64,000 nt of DNA from Bin87 sp965232895 (GTDB lineage Bacteria > Chloroflexota > Dehalococcoidia > Lucifugimonadales > UBA3495): contig OZ247430.1 of NCBI GenBank assembly GCA_965232895.1, positions 682,001 to 746,000 of the forward strand, given 5' to 3'. Made by a program: the position numbers and the translations under genes. Numbering within the stretch: the stretch's first letter is position 1; every line of letters begins with the position of its first letter. The notes under the pieces are model-generated. The model did no database searches and had not been told where the DNA came from. It was given only the letters and a program-made list of their open reading frames with translations. Of this stretch, positions 51,321 through 62,051 are shown piece by piece.

Positions 51321-51611
51321 ATGCCAATCGACCGCACCCAAGTGGAACACATCGCCGCCCTGGCCCGCATCGCCTTGACCGATGCGGAGAAGGATGCCTT
51401 CGCCCGCCAGCTATCCGACATCCTGGACCAGTTTGAGGTTTTGCAGGCGCTGGATACCGCCGGCGTCGAACCCACCGCCCACGTCGCCGGCCTCGACACC
51501 GTCCTCCGCGACGACGAGCCGGCCGACAGCCTCGACGCCGAGGACACCCTGCTCAACGCCCCCCGTCGTCGCGGCGACCTGTTCCAGGTCCGCGCCGTGC
51601 TGGACGAGTAA
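51321..51611 (+). CDS. gatC: Asp/Glu-tRNA(Asn/Gln) amidotransferase subunit C
   Basis: A 96-residue GatC: VEHIAALARIALTDAEKDAF, LSDILDQFEVLQALD, and the final DTVLRDD...RRRGDLFQVRAVLDE belt that wraps GatA. No gatB is nearby. It directly follows the ATPase of the cassette; five bases separate it from gatA. Confidence 0.95.
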   Translation: MPIDRTQVEHIAALARIALTDAEKDAFARQLSDILDQFEVLQALDTAGVEPTAHVAGLDTVLRDDEPADSLDAEDTLLNAPRRRGDLFQVRAVLDE

Positions 51612-51615
51612 TCCC

Positions 51616-53115
51616 ATGGTCGCGCCCGCCGCCAGCGAGCTCTGGCAACTGTCTGTAGCCGAGGCCTCCCGTCTGCTCGCCGACCGCGAAATCAGCAGCG
51701 TCGAACTCACCGACGCCTGTCTGGAGCGCATCGCCGCGGTGGACGGGCAAATATCCGCCTACATCACCGTCACCGCCGAAGTTGCGCGCGAACAGGCCGG
51801 CGATGCCGACCGCCGCATCGCCGCCCATCATCGCGAAGGTAGTCAAGCATCTCCCCTCACCGGCGTCCCCATGCAGGTCAAGGACCTGCTCTGCACCAAC
51901 GGCGTCGCCACCACCTGCGCCTCCCGCATGCTCGCCGAGTACGTCCCCGTGTACGACGCAACCGCTGTCGCCCGCCTCCGCGAGCAGGGCGCCGTCCTGC
52001 TGGGCAAGGGCAACATGGACGAGTTCGGCATGGGGTCATCCACCGAGAACTCCGCTTTCTTTCCGACCCGCAACCCTTGGGATACGTCCCGCGTTCCGGG
52101 CGGCAGCAGCGGCGGCTCGGCGGCGGCGGTCGCGGCCGGCGCGGCTCCCTTCGCCCTGGGCACTGATACCGGCGGCAGCATCCGCCAGCCGGCGTCCTTC
52201 TGCGGCGTCACCGGCCTGAAGCCCACCTACGGCCGCGTCAGCCGCTACGGACTGGTGGCCTACGCATCATCGCTGGACCAGGTCGGCCCCCTGGCCAGGG
52301 ACGCTGCCGACTGCGCCCTGATCCTGCAGGCCATCGCCGGCCACGACCCCCGCGACGCCACCTCGCTGCCCGATCCCGTGCCCGACTACTCGGCCGCGCT
52401 GACCGGCGACATCAAGGGCCTGCGTCTCGGCGTGCCCCGCGAGTACTTCGCCGAGGGCATGGACCCGGGCGTCCGCGCCGCCGTCACCGCTGCCATCGAC
52501 CAACTGGTCGCCCTGGGCGCCGAGATCCGCGAGGTCTCCCTGCCCACCACCGAGTACGCCCTGGCCTGCTACTACATCATCGCCCCGTCCGAGTGCTCCG
52601 CCAACCTGGCCCGCTACGACGGCGTCAAGTATGGCTATTCTTATCCGGGTGACGGCCAGGGCGACGTCGACATGTGGGAGGCCATGGAGCGCACCCGCCA
52701 GTACGGCTTCGGCCCCGAGGTCAAGCGCCGCATCATGCTGGGCGCCTTCGCCCTCTCATCCGGTTACTACGACGCCTACTACCACAAGGCCCAGCAGGTC
52801 CGCACGCTGATCCGCCAGGACTTCGCCCGTGTGTTCGCAGAGGTCGACGCCCTGGCCGCGCCGGTCTCGCCGGTGACCGCATTCCCCATCGGCGACCGCG
52901 CCGACGACCCGGTTCGCATGTACCTCGTGGACGTGTACACCCTCCCCGTCAACATGGCCGGCCTCCCCGCCATGTCCGTCCCCTGCGGCTTCAGCGACGG
53001 GTTGCCGGTCGGCCTACAGCTGATAGGGTCGCACTTGACGGAAGGCCGCCTGCTGAATATCGCCCACGCGTACCAGCAGGCGACGGAGTGGCACCGGGAG
53101 CGGCCGGGGATCTGA
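51616..53115 (+). CDS. gatA: Asp/Glu-tRNA(Asn/Gln) amidotransferase subunit A
   Basis: A 499-residue amidase-signature enzyme that supplies ammonia from glutamine for tRNA transamidation. Ser-cisSer-Lys triad: Lys in PMQVKDLLC, Ser in GGSSGGSAAAV, Ser in DTGGSIRQPASFCG. GKGNMDEFGMGSSTENSAF is typical GatA. ATG 51616 chosen (the longer frame overlaps gatC). Confidence 0.97.
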   Translation: MVAPAASELWQLSVAEASRLLADREISSVELTDACLERIAAVDGQISAYITVTAEVAREQAGDADRRIAAHHREGSQASPLTGVPMQVKDLLCTNGVATTCASRMLAEYVPVYDATAVARLREQGAVLLGKGNMDEFGMGSSTENSAFFPTRNPWDTSRVPGGSSGGSAAAVAAGAAPFALGTDTGGSIRQPASFCGVTGLKPTYGRVSRYGLVAYASSLDQVGPLARDAADCALILQAIAGHDPRDATSLPDPVPDYSAALTGDIKGLRLGVPREYFAEGMDPGVRAAVTAAIDQLVALGAEIREVSLPTTEYALACYYIIAPSECSANLARYDGVKYGYSYPGDGQGDVDMWEAMERTRQYGFGPEVKRRIMLGAFALSSGYYDAYYHKAQQVRTLIRQDFARVFAEVDALAAPVSPVTAFPIGDRADDPVRMYLVDVYTLPVNMAGLPAMSVPCGFSDGLPVGLQLIGSHLTEGRLLNIAHAYQQATEWHRERPGI

Positions 53116-53146
53116 GAACGGATCGAGCAGGCGCTCACAATGCCCT

Positions 53147-53911
53147 ATGCAGCATCATGATGTGGAATACAGCGATTTCATAATTTTCGCCGATGAGAGT
53201 GGGGATACTGAAGTTCGCAATATCGATCCCAAATACCCGGTGTTTTTACTTAATTTTTGCATATTCGGTCGAGAGGAGTACGCGAAAAATGTAGAACCCG
53301 CCCTGCGGATGTTCAAGGTCGACTTTTTCGGCCACGACCAGATTGTGCTGCATTGGAACCGGATCCGCCTTCATCTTCCGCCCTTTGACTTCGGAGGGGA
53401 CTCACAAAAACAGACTGACTTCGAACTGGGCTTGAATCAACTGCTGAGAGAATTGAATTTCACCATCATAGCGACGGCAATTGACAAGCGCTGCTGGCGG
53501 TCAGAACGCGCAAAATCGCCTGATCTCTACGGGGAGGCCATGCGTCTCTGCCTCGAGCAGACCTACGATTTCCTGTTGGGCCGACAACAGCACGAACTAA
53601 TGACCAAAGTGATAATTGAATCGAGAGGAAAGAAGGAAAATCATTTGCTCCAAATGACCTTCCAGCGCACCTGTGCTGGTGAAAACGCGCTGGCCAAACC
53701 ACTGAGTTGTTTTGAGCTTGTTTTCGCGCTCAAGAGCTGGAACGACTCCGGATTGCAAATCGCTGATCGCACTGCCCATCCGATCGGCCGGCACATTATC
53801 GTCCCGGGCCAACCCAACCGAGCGTGGGATCTACTCGTTGAGCCGAAGCTCTATCGGAGTCCGCAGGACGAATTCTACGGATGGGGGTTGGTTGAACTCA
53901 CCAATTCATAG
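53147..53911 (+). CDS. DUF3800 protein
   Basis: A 254-residue DUF3800 protein: IIFADESGDTEV, VIIESRGKKEN in the middle and GLQIADRTAHPIGRHIIVPG near the end, close in plan to the one at 17053-17784. AT-richer than gatA before it. Followed by a strong terminator. Confidence 0.85.
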   Translation: MQHHDVEYSDFIIFADESGDTEVRNIDPKYPVFLLNFCIFGREEYAKNVEPALRMFKVDFFGHDQIVLHWNRIRLHLPPFDFGGDSQKQTDFELGLNQLLRELNFTIIATAIDKRCWRSERAKSPDLYGEAMRLCLEQTYDFLLGRQQHELMTKVIIESRGKKENHLLQMTFQRTCAGENALAKPLSCFELVFALKSWNDSGLQIADRTAHPIGRHIIVPGQPNRAWDLLVEPKLYRSPQDEFYGWGLVELTNS

Positions 53912-53912
53912 C

Positions 53913-53945
53913 AAAGGCCCCGGGAACAATCCGGGGCCTTTTTGA
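53913..53945 (+). terminator. intrinsic terminator after DUF3800
   Basis: AAAGGCCCCGG / CCGGGGCCTTT, 7-base loop, followed by a T-run. Ends the cassette-gatCA-DUF3800 stretch. Confidence 0.9.
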
Positions 53946-54232
53946 TTGAGGATGCCCGTTGGCCCCAACGTACAGGCGAGTACTGCCCCTGAACCTGTCG
54001 CCGGTCCGATTTCCGGTGGACCTCAACGGAGGCGCAATGCTTGTCGCAGAGCCGACCGCCGGCCGATAACATCCTACACTCGCTTACCATTATACGTCAC
54101 CATGCGCCGCCATGCACAATTATGCGCCATTGTATGCCATTGGTGTATATGTCGAGTTTCTCTGCCGCCGCCGTCAAAGCGGCCCTATGCTAAAATCCGC
54201 CCCACAAACATCCCCGCCCCCGGAGGCCCGCC
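53946..54232. other. intergenic region before asnS
   Basis: No gene seen. It contains short imperfect repeats (ATGCGCCGCCATGC, TTATGCGCCATTGTATGCC) and a TAAAAT at 54190-54195 that may be the asnS -10 box; no clear -35. No T-box or riboswitch pattern is evident. Confidence 0.4.
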
Positions 54233-55648
<1,416 letters not shown>

Positions 55649-55680
55649 TACATCGCGCATACAGTGCGATCGGGAGTTTG

Positions 55681-55926
55681 ATGGTGCCGGTAGTATTTAG
55701 GGAAGGTCAGTTCGAATTCCGTTTCTACTCTGGAGATAAAGGCGAACCGCCCCACATCCACGTTCGTCATTCGTCGGTAGGGAGAGCAAAATTCTGGCTT
55801 GAACCAGAGGTATCGCTCGAACACAATCATCGTATGCGCGCGCGGGATGTTCGGGAGGCGCAGAGACTGATTGAAGAAAACCGGGATATGTGCTTGGAGA
55901 AATGGCATGACCACTTCGCAGATTGA
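55681..55926 (+). CDS. DUF4160 protein
   Basis: An 81-residue DUF4160 protein: FYSGDKGEPPHIHVRH, AKFWLEPEVSL, REAQRLIEENRDMCLEKWHD. DUF4160 genes are usually followed by DUF2442 as a small two-gene module; here the DUF2442 partner begins 20 bases before this stop. GGGAG precedes the ATG. Confidence 0.85.
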   Translation: MVPVVFREGQFEFRFYSGDKGEPPHIHVRHSSVGRAKFWLEPEVSLEHNHRMRARDVREAQRLIEENRDMCLEKWHDHFAD

Positions 55927-57967
55927 AGCAGTATCGATCAATTTCACGGACGATCAATTCATCGTCACTCTATCCGACGGCAGGGAAGTGATTAGTCCCT
56001 TCACCGTTGATACGTTCCCGCGCCTGTGGCACGCAACGCCCGAAGAACGCGCACACTACGAAACATTCCGCGATGAAATCCACTGGCCTAACCTGAACGA
56101 AGACGTTCGCGTTCCGGATTTGTTGGAAGGCATCGCCAACTCTGGAGAGAGCAAAAGTTCCGTGGAAACGTGGCTCGCGGCTATTCAGGAATTTCGCAAT
56201 TCCACGTACAGAGAAGTACAAACTTTTACTGAATGGGATCTCCGCAGGAAGGACTTGTGGCGCGAAACCGCGTCCACCACCACCTCCGAATCCCCCAACC
56301 GCCTCTACTTCGGCGACAACCTGGACATCCTCCGCCAGTACGTCGCCGACGAGAGCGTTGACCTCATCTACCTCGACCCGCCCTTCAACTCCAACGCCAC
56401 CTACAATGTCCTCTTCCGCGAGCGTTCCGGCGAGGAATCCGCCGCCCAGATCACCGCCTTCGAGGACACCTGGCGCTGGGGCTGGGAGTCGGAGATTGCC
56501 TTCCAGGACGTGGTCACCCGGGGACCCGACAAGGTGGGCAGCCTCCTTGCCGCGCTGCGCCAGTTCCTCGGCCAGAACGACATGATGGCCTACCTCACCA
56601 TGATGGCCCAGCGCATGATCGAGTTGCACCGCGTCCTGAAGCCCACCGGCAGCATCTACCTCCATTGCGACCCCACCGCCAGCCACTATCTGAAGCTGAT
56701 GATGGATGCGGTGTTCGGCGCGGACAAATTCCGCAACGAAATCATCTGGAAAAGGACAGGTTCGCACGGTGGATCCAAACGATGGGGGCCCATACACGAT
56801 ACGATTTTGTTTTATTCAGCATCAGACAAATATCTATGGACCAAAGTGTACCAACATTACGACCCCACATACCTTGATAAGCATTACCGCTCTGAGGACA
56901 AGAAGGGACGGTATCAACTGGTTAGTCTAACTGGTGCCGGTACTCGGTCTGGAGACTCCGGCCAGCCGTGGCGCGGCGTGAATCCCACTGAAACAGGACG
57001 CCACTGGGCGGTGCCAAACGGTGTCCTTAAAGCATCCTTCCCAGACCTCAATGTAAATAACCTGTCAACGCAAGAAAAATTGGACCTTCTTGATGAGGCT
57101 GGGCTTATCCATTGGCCGGAACGCGGTTCGATTCCGCGGCAGAAAAGATACGCAGACGAAAGTGCTGGCGTTCCAATTCAAGACATAATCACAGACATTC
57201 CACCCATTTCATCCCACGCTCGCGAACGCCTCGGCTACCCCACCCAGAAGCCCGAGGCCCTGCTGGAGCGCATCATCAATGCCAGCAGCAACGAGGGCGA
57301 CGTCGTCCTCGACCCCTTCTGCGGCTGCGGCACCGCCACCGTCGCCGCAGAGCGTCTCAACCGCCGCTGGATCGGCATCGACGTCACCCACCTGGCCATC
57401 ACCCTGGTCCGTCATCGTCTCCACGACAGCTTCGGCGACGGGCTGCGACCCTTCGAGATTGTCGGCCAGCCTACCGACTCCGGCAGCGCCGCCGCCCTGG
57501 CCGAGCAGGACCGCTACCAGTTCGAGTGGTGGGCCCTGGGCCTGGTGGACGCCCGCCCCGCCAACGACCGCCGTCGTGGCGCCGACGCCGGCGTCGACGG
57601 CTACATCAACTTCTTCGACGACGCCAGCGGCAAGCCCAAGCGCATCATCGCCCAGGTCAAGAGCGGCCACGTCAACCGGGGCATGATCGCCACGCTGAAA
57701 GGCGACATGGAGCGGGAGAAGGCCGAGGTCGGCGTGTTCATCACCCTGCAACCGCCCACCGAGCCCATGCGCCAGGAGGCGCTGTCCGCCGGCATCTACA
57801 CCCCCAGCGCTTTCCCCGACCAGCAGCACCCTCGCGTACAGATCCTGACCATCGAGGAACTGCTGGCCGGTGCCGCGGTCTCATACCCGCGCGGCGGCGC
57901 CCCGGCCACCTTCCGCCAGGCCCCCCGCCGTCGCCGCAGCCAGGGCCAGCAGAACACCCTCGTCTGA
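55907..57967 (+). CDS. DUF2442-methyltransferase-nuclease fusion
   Basis: A 686-residue single frame. Residues 1-95 are a complete DUF2442 domain (INFTDDQFIVTLSDGREV, FPRLWHATPEERAHYE, SGESKSSVETWL). Then an N6-adenine/N4-cytosine methyltransferase: LYFGDNLDILR, DPPFNSNATYN (about 156), SIYLHCDPTASHYLK, YPTQKPEALLER and DPFCGCGTATVAAERLNR (about 469), a beta-class motif order. The C-terminal 130 residues (DGYINFFDD, IIAQVKSGHVN, EVGVFITL) form a Mrr-like PD-(D/E)XK nuclease. GGAG precedes ATG 55907. Probably a self-contained restriction-modification enzyme carrying an extra regulatory head. Confidence 0.8.
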   Translation: MTTSQIEAVSINFTDDQFIVTLSDGREVISPFTVDTFPRLWHATPEERAHYETFRDEIHWPNLNEDVRVPDLLEGIANSGESKSSVETWLAAIQEFRNSTYREVQTFTEWDLRRKDLWRETASTTTSESPNRLYFGDNLDILRQYVADESVDLIYLDPPFNSNATYNVLFRERSGEESAAQITAFEDTWRWGWESEIAFQDVVTRGPDKVGSLLAALRQFLGQNDMMAYLTMMAQRMIELHRVLKPTGSIYLHCDPTASHYLKLMMDAVFGADKFRNEIIWKRTGSHGGSKRWGPIHDTILFYSASDKYLWTKVYQHYDPTYLDKHYRSEDKKGRYQLVSLTGAGTRSGDSGQPWRGVNPTETGRHWAVPNGVLKASFPDLNVNNLSTQEKLDLLDEAGLIHWPERGSIPRQKRYADESAGVPIQDIITDIPPISSHARERLGYPTQKPEALLERIINASSNEGDVVLDPFCGCGTATVAAERLNRRWIGIDVTHLAITLVRHRLHDSFGDGLRPFEIVGQPTDSGSAAALAEQDRYQFEWWALGLVDARPANDRRRGADAGVDGYINFFDDASGKPKRIIAQVKSGHVNRGMIATLKGDMEREKAEVGVFITLQPPTEPMRQEALSAGIYTPSAFPDQQHPRVQILTIEELLAGAAVSYPRGGAPATFRQAPRRRRSQGQQNTLV

Positions 57968-57988
57968 CCCCGCCCTTCCCGCTGCCTG

Positions 57989-58092
57989 TCATTCCCGCCC
58001 CCACCCGTCATTTCGTCCCTCACCCGCCATTCCCGCCCCCCACCCGTCATTCCCGCCCCCCACCCGTCATTCCTGCGAAAGCAGGAATCCAC
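57989..58092. repeat. 20-bp tandem repeat ending in core C
   Basis: Four imperfect units of CATTCCCGCCCCCCACCCGT, then GTCATTCCTGCGAAAGCAGG with AATCC. Each unit resembles one arm of core C, so the array may have grown by slippage from a core-C arm. Confidence 0.7.
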
Positions 58093-58245
58093 CCTCATGT
58101 GTACTCAGTTCACGGCGGGGAAACGTCAAAATCAAGATTTTCAAGATTCAGGGATTATCAGGATTGGAACCGATCCGTGACAGAGTTCTTCCAATCCTGT
58201 CCAATCATAAAATCCCGTAAATCCTGCTGCTGACAGTCCAATCCC
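58093..58245. repeat. core-B element
   Basis: Left part TCATGTGTACTCAGTTCACG, core GTCAAAATCAAGATTTTCAA through CCTGCTGCTGACAG; right terminal repeat not clear. The remaining gap to 58333 shows no gene. Confidence 0.7.
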
Positions 58246-58333
58246 GTCCATCCGGTGCATCCATGTCAATTCGTCCTTTCACCCGTCGGGGTTCAGGATT
58301 TTCATACCGCCCCAATATTGTAAAATGCGATAA

Positions 58334-58361
58334 TTGACATCACAATTTGCCGATGATAGTG
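58334..58361 (+). promoter_or_regulatory. promoter for binding-protein gene
   Basis: Consensus TTGACA with GATAGT/ATAGTG 15-16 bases later; spacing is slightly short. About 70 bases before ATG 58432. Confidence 0.4.
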
Positions 58362-58431
58362 TCTGGCGGGAACCAAACGGCCGTTTCGCCAACGGCGGCC
58401 CATACTGAATCGAACAGCAGGAGGTAACCCT

Positions 58432-60270
58432 ATGGCCTTTCATCGTCCGGCCCGCTTGCCGCGCCCGGCTCGTTTATATCGGATCGCCGTCGCCCTTGTG
58501 CTCGTGTTATCCCTGGCTGCCCTCTGGGCCTGCGGAGGTTCCGAGGCCCCGGCCCCGGCCGCGCCCGCTGCAACCGCCGCGCCGGCAGCCCCGGCTCAGG
58601 TCGCCGCCACCGCCGCCCCTGAGCCCACCCCCATGCCGGCCATGGCCGACGAGGATAGCTTCCTCCACCTGGCCGTCACTCCGCTGCCCCAGGACACCTT
58701 CTATCCCTGGCTGGCCACCAGCAGCGGCCATCTGGTGTTCCGGCCCATGTGGGAGAACCTGACCACCATATCACCGGCAACCGGTGTATCCACCATCCTT
58801 CCCCAACTGGCGCGCGAGTGGGACGTCAGCCCTGATGCCAGCGAGTACACCTTCCGCCTGCAGGAAGGCGTCCAGATGCACTACGACTGGGGCGAGTTCA
58901 CCGTCAAGGACGTGGTCCTCACCCTTGACCAGCAGATGTCCGACCCGCTGGCCGGCTGCAAGGCGCCCCTGAAGAAATTCATGGGGTACGACTCCATGAC
59001 TGAGATGATCGATGCCGGCAAAGCGGAGATCATCGACGACTACACCTTCAAGATGACATTGGCCCAGCCGCAGGTGGACGTGGCGGACTGGTGGTTCAAC
59101 ATCCTGGTGGTGCCCTGCGCCGCCGTGCGCAGCGCGGCCCAGTACGAGGCCGAAGGCGACGCCATGTTTGAAAGCGGCCCGGCCGGCACCGGCGGTTACC
59201 AGTTCGTGAACCGGGAACTCAAGGAGTTCACCGAGTACGAAGCGGTGCCCTACGAGCACTGGCGGGTGAACCCGGAGTTCAAGCGGCTGCGCATCAGCAC
59301 GACCCCCGAAGACCTGACCCGGCTGGCCCTGTTGTTGACCGGCGAGGCCAACATGGTGGACGTGCCCAAGGTGCTGCACCAGCAGGCCATCGACGAGGGC
59401 ATGGAGGTGTTTGAGAGCCCCCTGCCGACGGTCGGCCTGACCATCGTTCCCCATGGCCAATACTACGTGAGTGAAGCCAACTGGAACCCCGAGTCTGAGC
59501 CCTGGGCCGCTCCCGGCGAGACCGGTCGGATGGTCCGTGAAGCGATGAACCGGGCCATCAACCGTGAACAGATCGTCAACGAGCTGTTCAAGGGCCGCGG
59601 GGAGCCGATGTACAACACCATCTTCCACCCAACGCTGGAAGGCTGGAACCCCCGGTGGGAGACGGAGTTCGAGGAGAAGTACGGCTACGATCCGGAACGG
59701 GCCAAGCAGTTGTTGGACGAGGCCGGCTTCCCCGGCGACAACGGCCAGGACCGTTTCTTCGTGGAGGTCTGGCAGAGCAGCCTGCCCGGGTTGCCGGAGA
59801 CCATCGAGGTGTCCCAGACCGTTGCCCAGTCCCTTGAGGATATCGGCATTGAGGTGAAGCTGGTGGAGGTGGAGTTCGCCCGCGCGCTGGACGCCTTCCG
59901 CGACCTGCATGATGCCCACTTCATCCAGCCCCTGCGCCAGACCATCCGGCAGATCAACGCCAACGCCCGCATCTACTACTACACCGGTCCCACCAACCCC
60001 GATACGGGCCTCCCCAACGGCGGCGTTATCTACATGGAGCACCAGATCTACGACGACAATTACGAAGCGCTGCTGAAAGAAACTGATCCCGCCGAGCGAA
60101 ACCGGCTGGCGCAGGAGATGGGCGATCACATCTACGACAACTATCGCAGCATCCCCATCGTCAACATCCGCTCCACCCTCGTGGTGAATCCCGACGAGGT
60201 CCTGGAGTACGAGTTCGGCAGCCTCACCGGCGTCTTCGGCCACCTGGAGTACGCCAAGCGGGCCAGGTAG
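58432..60270 (+). CDS. ABC-type peptide/solute-binding lipoprotein (SBP_bac_5)
   Basis: A 612-residue lipoprotein: signal helix ending LAALWACGG (lipobox), Ala/Pro-rich linker, then a family-5 binding domain (PLWENL-like FRPMWENLTT, YTFRLQEGVQMHYDWG, GTGGYQFVNREL, MNRAINREQIVNELF, YDPERAKQLLDEAGFPG). Family 5 proteins bind oligopeptides, nickel or similar. GGAGG precedes the ATG. No permease or ATPase genes of this transporter follow; a terminator does. Confidence 0.9.
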   Translation: MAFHRPARLPRPARLYRIAVALVLVLSLAALWACGGSEAPAPAAPAATAAPAAPAQVAATAAPEPTPMPAMADEDSFLHLAVTPLPQDTFYPWLATSSGHLVFRPMWENLTTISPATGVSTILPQLAREWDVSPDASEYTFRLQEGVQMHYDWGEFTVKDVVLTLDQQMSDPLAGCKAPLKKFMGYDSMTEMIDAGKAEIIDDYTFKMTLAQPQVDVADWWFNILVVPCAAVRSAAQYEAEGDAMFESGPAGTGGYQFVNRELKEFTEYEAVPYEHWRVNPEFKRLRISTTPEDLTRLALLLTGEANMVDVPKVLHQQAIDEGMEVFESPLPTVGLTIVPHGQYYVSEANWNPESEPWAAPGETGRMVREAMNRAINREQIVNELFKGRGEPMYNTIFHPTLEGWNPRWETEFEEKYGYDPERAKQLLDEAGFPGDNGQDRFFVEVWQSSLPGLPETIEVSQTVAQSLEDIGIEVKLVEVEFARALDAFRDLHDAHFIQPLRQTIRQINANARIYYYTGPTNPDTGLPNGGVIYMEHQIYDDNYEALLKETDPAERNRLAQEMGDHIYDNYRSIPIVNIRSTLVVNPDEVLEYEFGSLTGVFGHLEYAKRAR

Positions 60271-60302
60271 CCGCAACCGCTGCCCGCCACGCCTGGCACA
60301 CA

Positions 60303-60337
60303 CCGGGGCGTCGGATCTCCGATGCCCCGGTTCTTTG
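60303..60337 (+). terminator. intrinsic terminator
   Basis: CCGGGGCGTCGGA / TCCGATGCCCCGG with one G-U pair, followed by TTCTTTG, 33 bases after the binding-protein stop. Confidence 0.75.
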
Positions 60338-60436
60338 CTCCGTCAGCGCGGCGGATGTTGAACTGACCCGGCCGGGAGGAGGGATCCGACCGGGCCAGCC
60401 ACCCGAGTGGGGGCAGGATACGGGGCGCTACCGCCG

Positions 60437-61576
60437 CTAAGGCAGCGCCCCGACCTTTTGCAGCAGGGCCTGCGTACCGGCCAGGTCAGCCAGGTCGGCC
60501 AGGGTGATGTCGGGCTGGCCGATGTCATCCAGCGGCGTCAGCAGGACCGAAGGCCGTACTTCCTCAACCATCGGGTACTCGAAGGTGGAGCCGGCAAAGT
60601 ACTGTTGCGCCACCTTGCTCAGCAGAAAGCGTACGAAAGCCGCGGCGTTTTCCGGGTTGTCCGCAGACTCGAGGATGCTGACGCCGGACACCAGCACGAT
60701 GGCCCCGGGGCCGGCGGCGCGCAGGTGGGCGTTCCGCGCCGGGAAGCCCTCGCCCTCTTCAGCGATGAAGCGATACAGGTAATAGTGGTTCACCAGCCCG
60801 ACGTCGATTTCGCCGGACGCGGCAGCCGCCACCTGCGGGGTGTTCTTGGGATAATCCTGGACGTCGTTGTCCAGCATGGCGCGCAGCCACTGCTCGGTGC
60901 GTTCTTCGCCCCAGCCCACGCGCAGCGCGGTCACCATAGCCTGGAAGGAGCCGTTGGTGGGCGCCCAGCCGACCCGTCCCTTCCAGCGCGGTTCGGTGAA
61001 GCCCCAGAGGTCGTCGGGCAGATCGGCCTCGGTGAGATTGTCGGTGCCGTACACCACCACCCGGGCGCGGCCGGTGATGCCCACCCAACTGCCGTCGGCG
61101 GAGCGCGCCCACTCCGGCGTCATCGCGATGACGTCCTCCGGCAACGCCACCATCATTTCGGAAACCGCGGCGAGGCCTCCCGGATCCTGGGCGTAGAACA
61201 CGTCGGCCGGCGAGTTGCCGCCTTCCTCAAGGAGCGTGGCCGCCAACGCGCTGGTCCCGGCGTACTTGACCTGCACATCGATGCCGGTGGCGCCCTTGAA
61301 CTGCTGGATGATCGGATCCACCAGCGACTCGCTGCGGCCCGAGTATATGACCAGCTCGCCAGGGTCGTCGTTGCCGGATGATTCCGGCGCCGCCCGCGTG
61401 ACCTCCACCGGCACTTCGCGGGTCACCTCGACCACGCGCGTCACCTCAACCGGAGCCGGCGCGGGTTGAGCGGCGGGCGATCCACAGGCCACTACCAGCG
61501 GGATGAGGGCCAGCGCAGCCGCTATCAGCAGCCAGGGAAGGGTACGCCGGCCTGGTTTCGCTTGTCTGTGCATCAT
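60437..61576 (-). CDS. iron(III)-type ABC binding lipoprotein
   Basis: A 379-residue lipoprotein (LIPLVVACGS lipobox; Val/Thr/Arg-rich repeat linker VEVTRVVEVTREVPVEVTRA) with a Fbp/AfuA-type domain: LVIYSGRSESLVDPIIQQF, DVFYAQDPGGLAAV, GRARVVVYGTDNL, GLVNHYYLYRF (the paired Tyr that often bind iron) and NAAAFVRFLLSKVAQQYF. GGAGGA precedes the ATG. Divergent from the ATPase at 62052, with which it probably works. Confidence 0.9.
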   Translation of the reverse strand: MMHRQAKPGRRTLPWLLIAAALALIPLVVACGSPAAQPAPAPVEVTRVVEVTREVPVEVTRAAPESSGNDDPGELVIYSGRSESLVDPIIQQFKGATGIDVQVKYAGTSALAATLLEEGGNSPADVFYAQDPGGLAAVSEMMVALPEDVIAMTPEWARSADGSWVGITGRARVVVYGTDNLTEADLPDDLWGFTEPRWKGRVGWAPTNGSFQAMVTALRVGWGEERTEQWLRAMLDNDVQDYPKNTPQVAAAASGEIDVGLVNHYYLYRFIAEEGEGFPARNAHLRAAGPGAIVLVSGVSILESADNPENAAAFVRFLLSKVAQQYFAGSTFEYPMVEEVRPSVLLTPLDDIGQPDITLADLADLAGTQALLQKVGALP

Positions 61577-61697
61577 GGGTTCCTCCGCGATGGTCGCCGG
61601 AATTGCTCGGTTCGATGCCCGTCAGCCCTCGATACGGAGCGCCACAAATGCTGATGTGGCGGTACGTCATCGCAGTGTTCAGGCTGAACGTGTCCAT

Positions 61698-61726
61698 AAA
61701 TTAGTGCAGACTTACTTTAATGTCAA
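61698..61726 (-). promoter_or_regulatory. promoter of the iron-binding lipoprotein
   Basis: On the minus strand: TTGACA (61726-61721), 17-base spacer, TAATTT (61703-61698). Located about 120 bases upstream of ATG 61576. No clear Fur box was identified. Confidence 0.65.
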
Positions 61727-61972
61727 GCCCCTAATTACGTGAAAAATCAAGGAACGTCGTCCGGATGATTAACGCACGGATTCCCGAGTAATAACCGTAG
61801 CGCGACGCATGGATCAACCCGGTCGGCGGGTGGTGGGAGTGGTTGCGCGGCGGATATGTCGAGGACGTGTGAGGCCACGGCCTCCCGTACAAGGCGGTCG
61901 CAGCGGTGGTCACCTCGGGTTCAAAGGCGGTTCCGCTGCGGGTCAATCTGCTAATTCTGCCTGCTGGATGTG

Positions 61973-62001
61973 TTGACAGGTAATTGGGGCGCAGATACAC
62001 T
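61973..62001 (+). promoter_or_regulatory. promoter of the ABC ATPase
   Basis: TTGACA, 17-base spacer, TACACT; about 50 bases before ATG 62052. The stretch 61727-61972 shows nothing else. Confidence 0.6.
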
Positions 62002-62051
62002 GACGCCAGCGTTCAATCAGCCTTCATTCGCCAACATGATATGGCCTGAAA

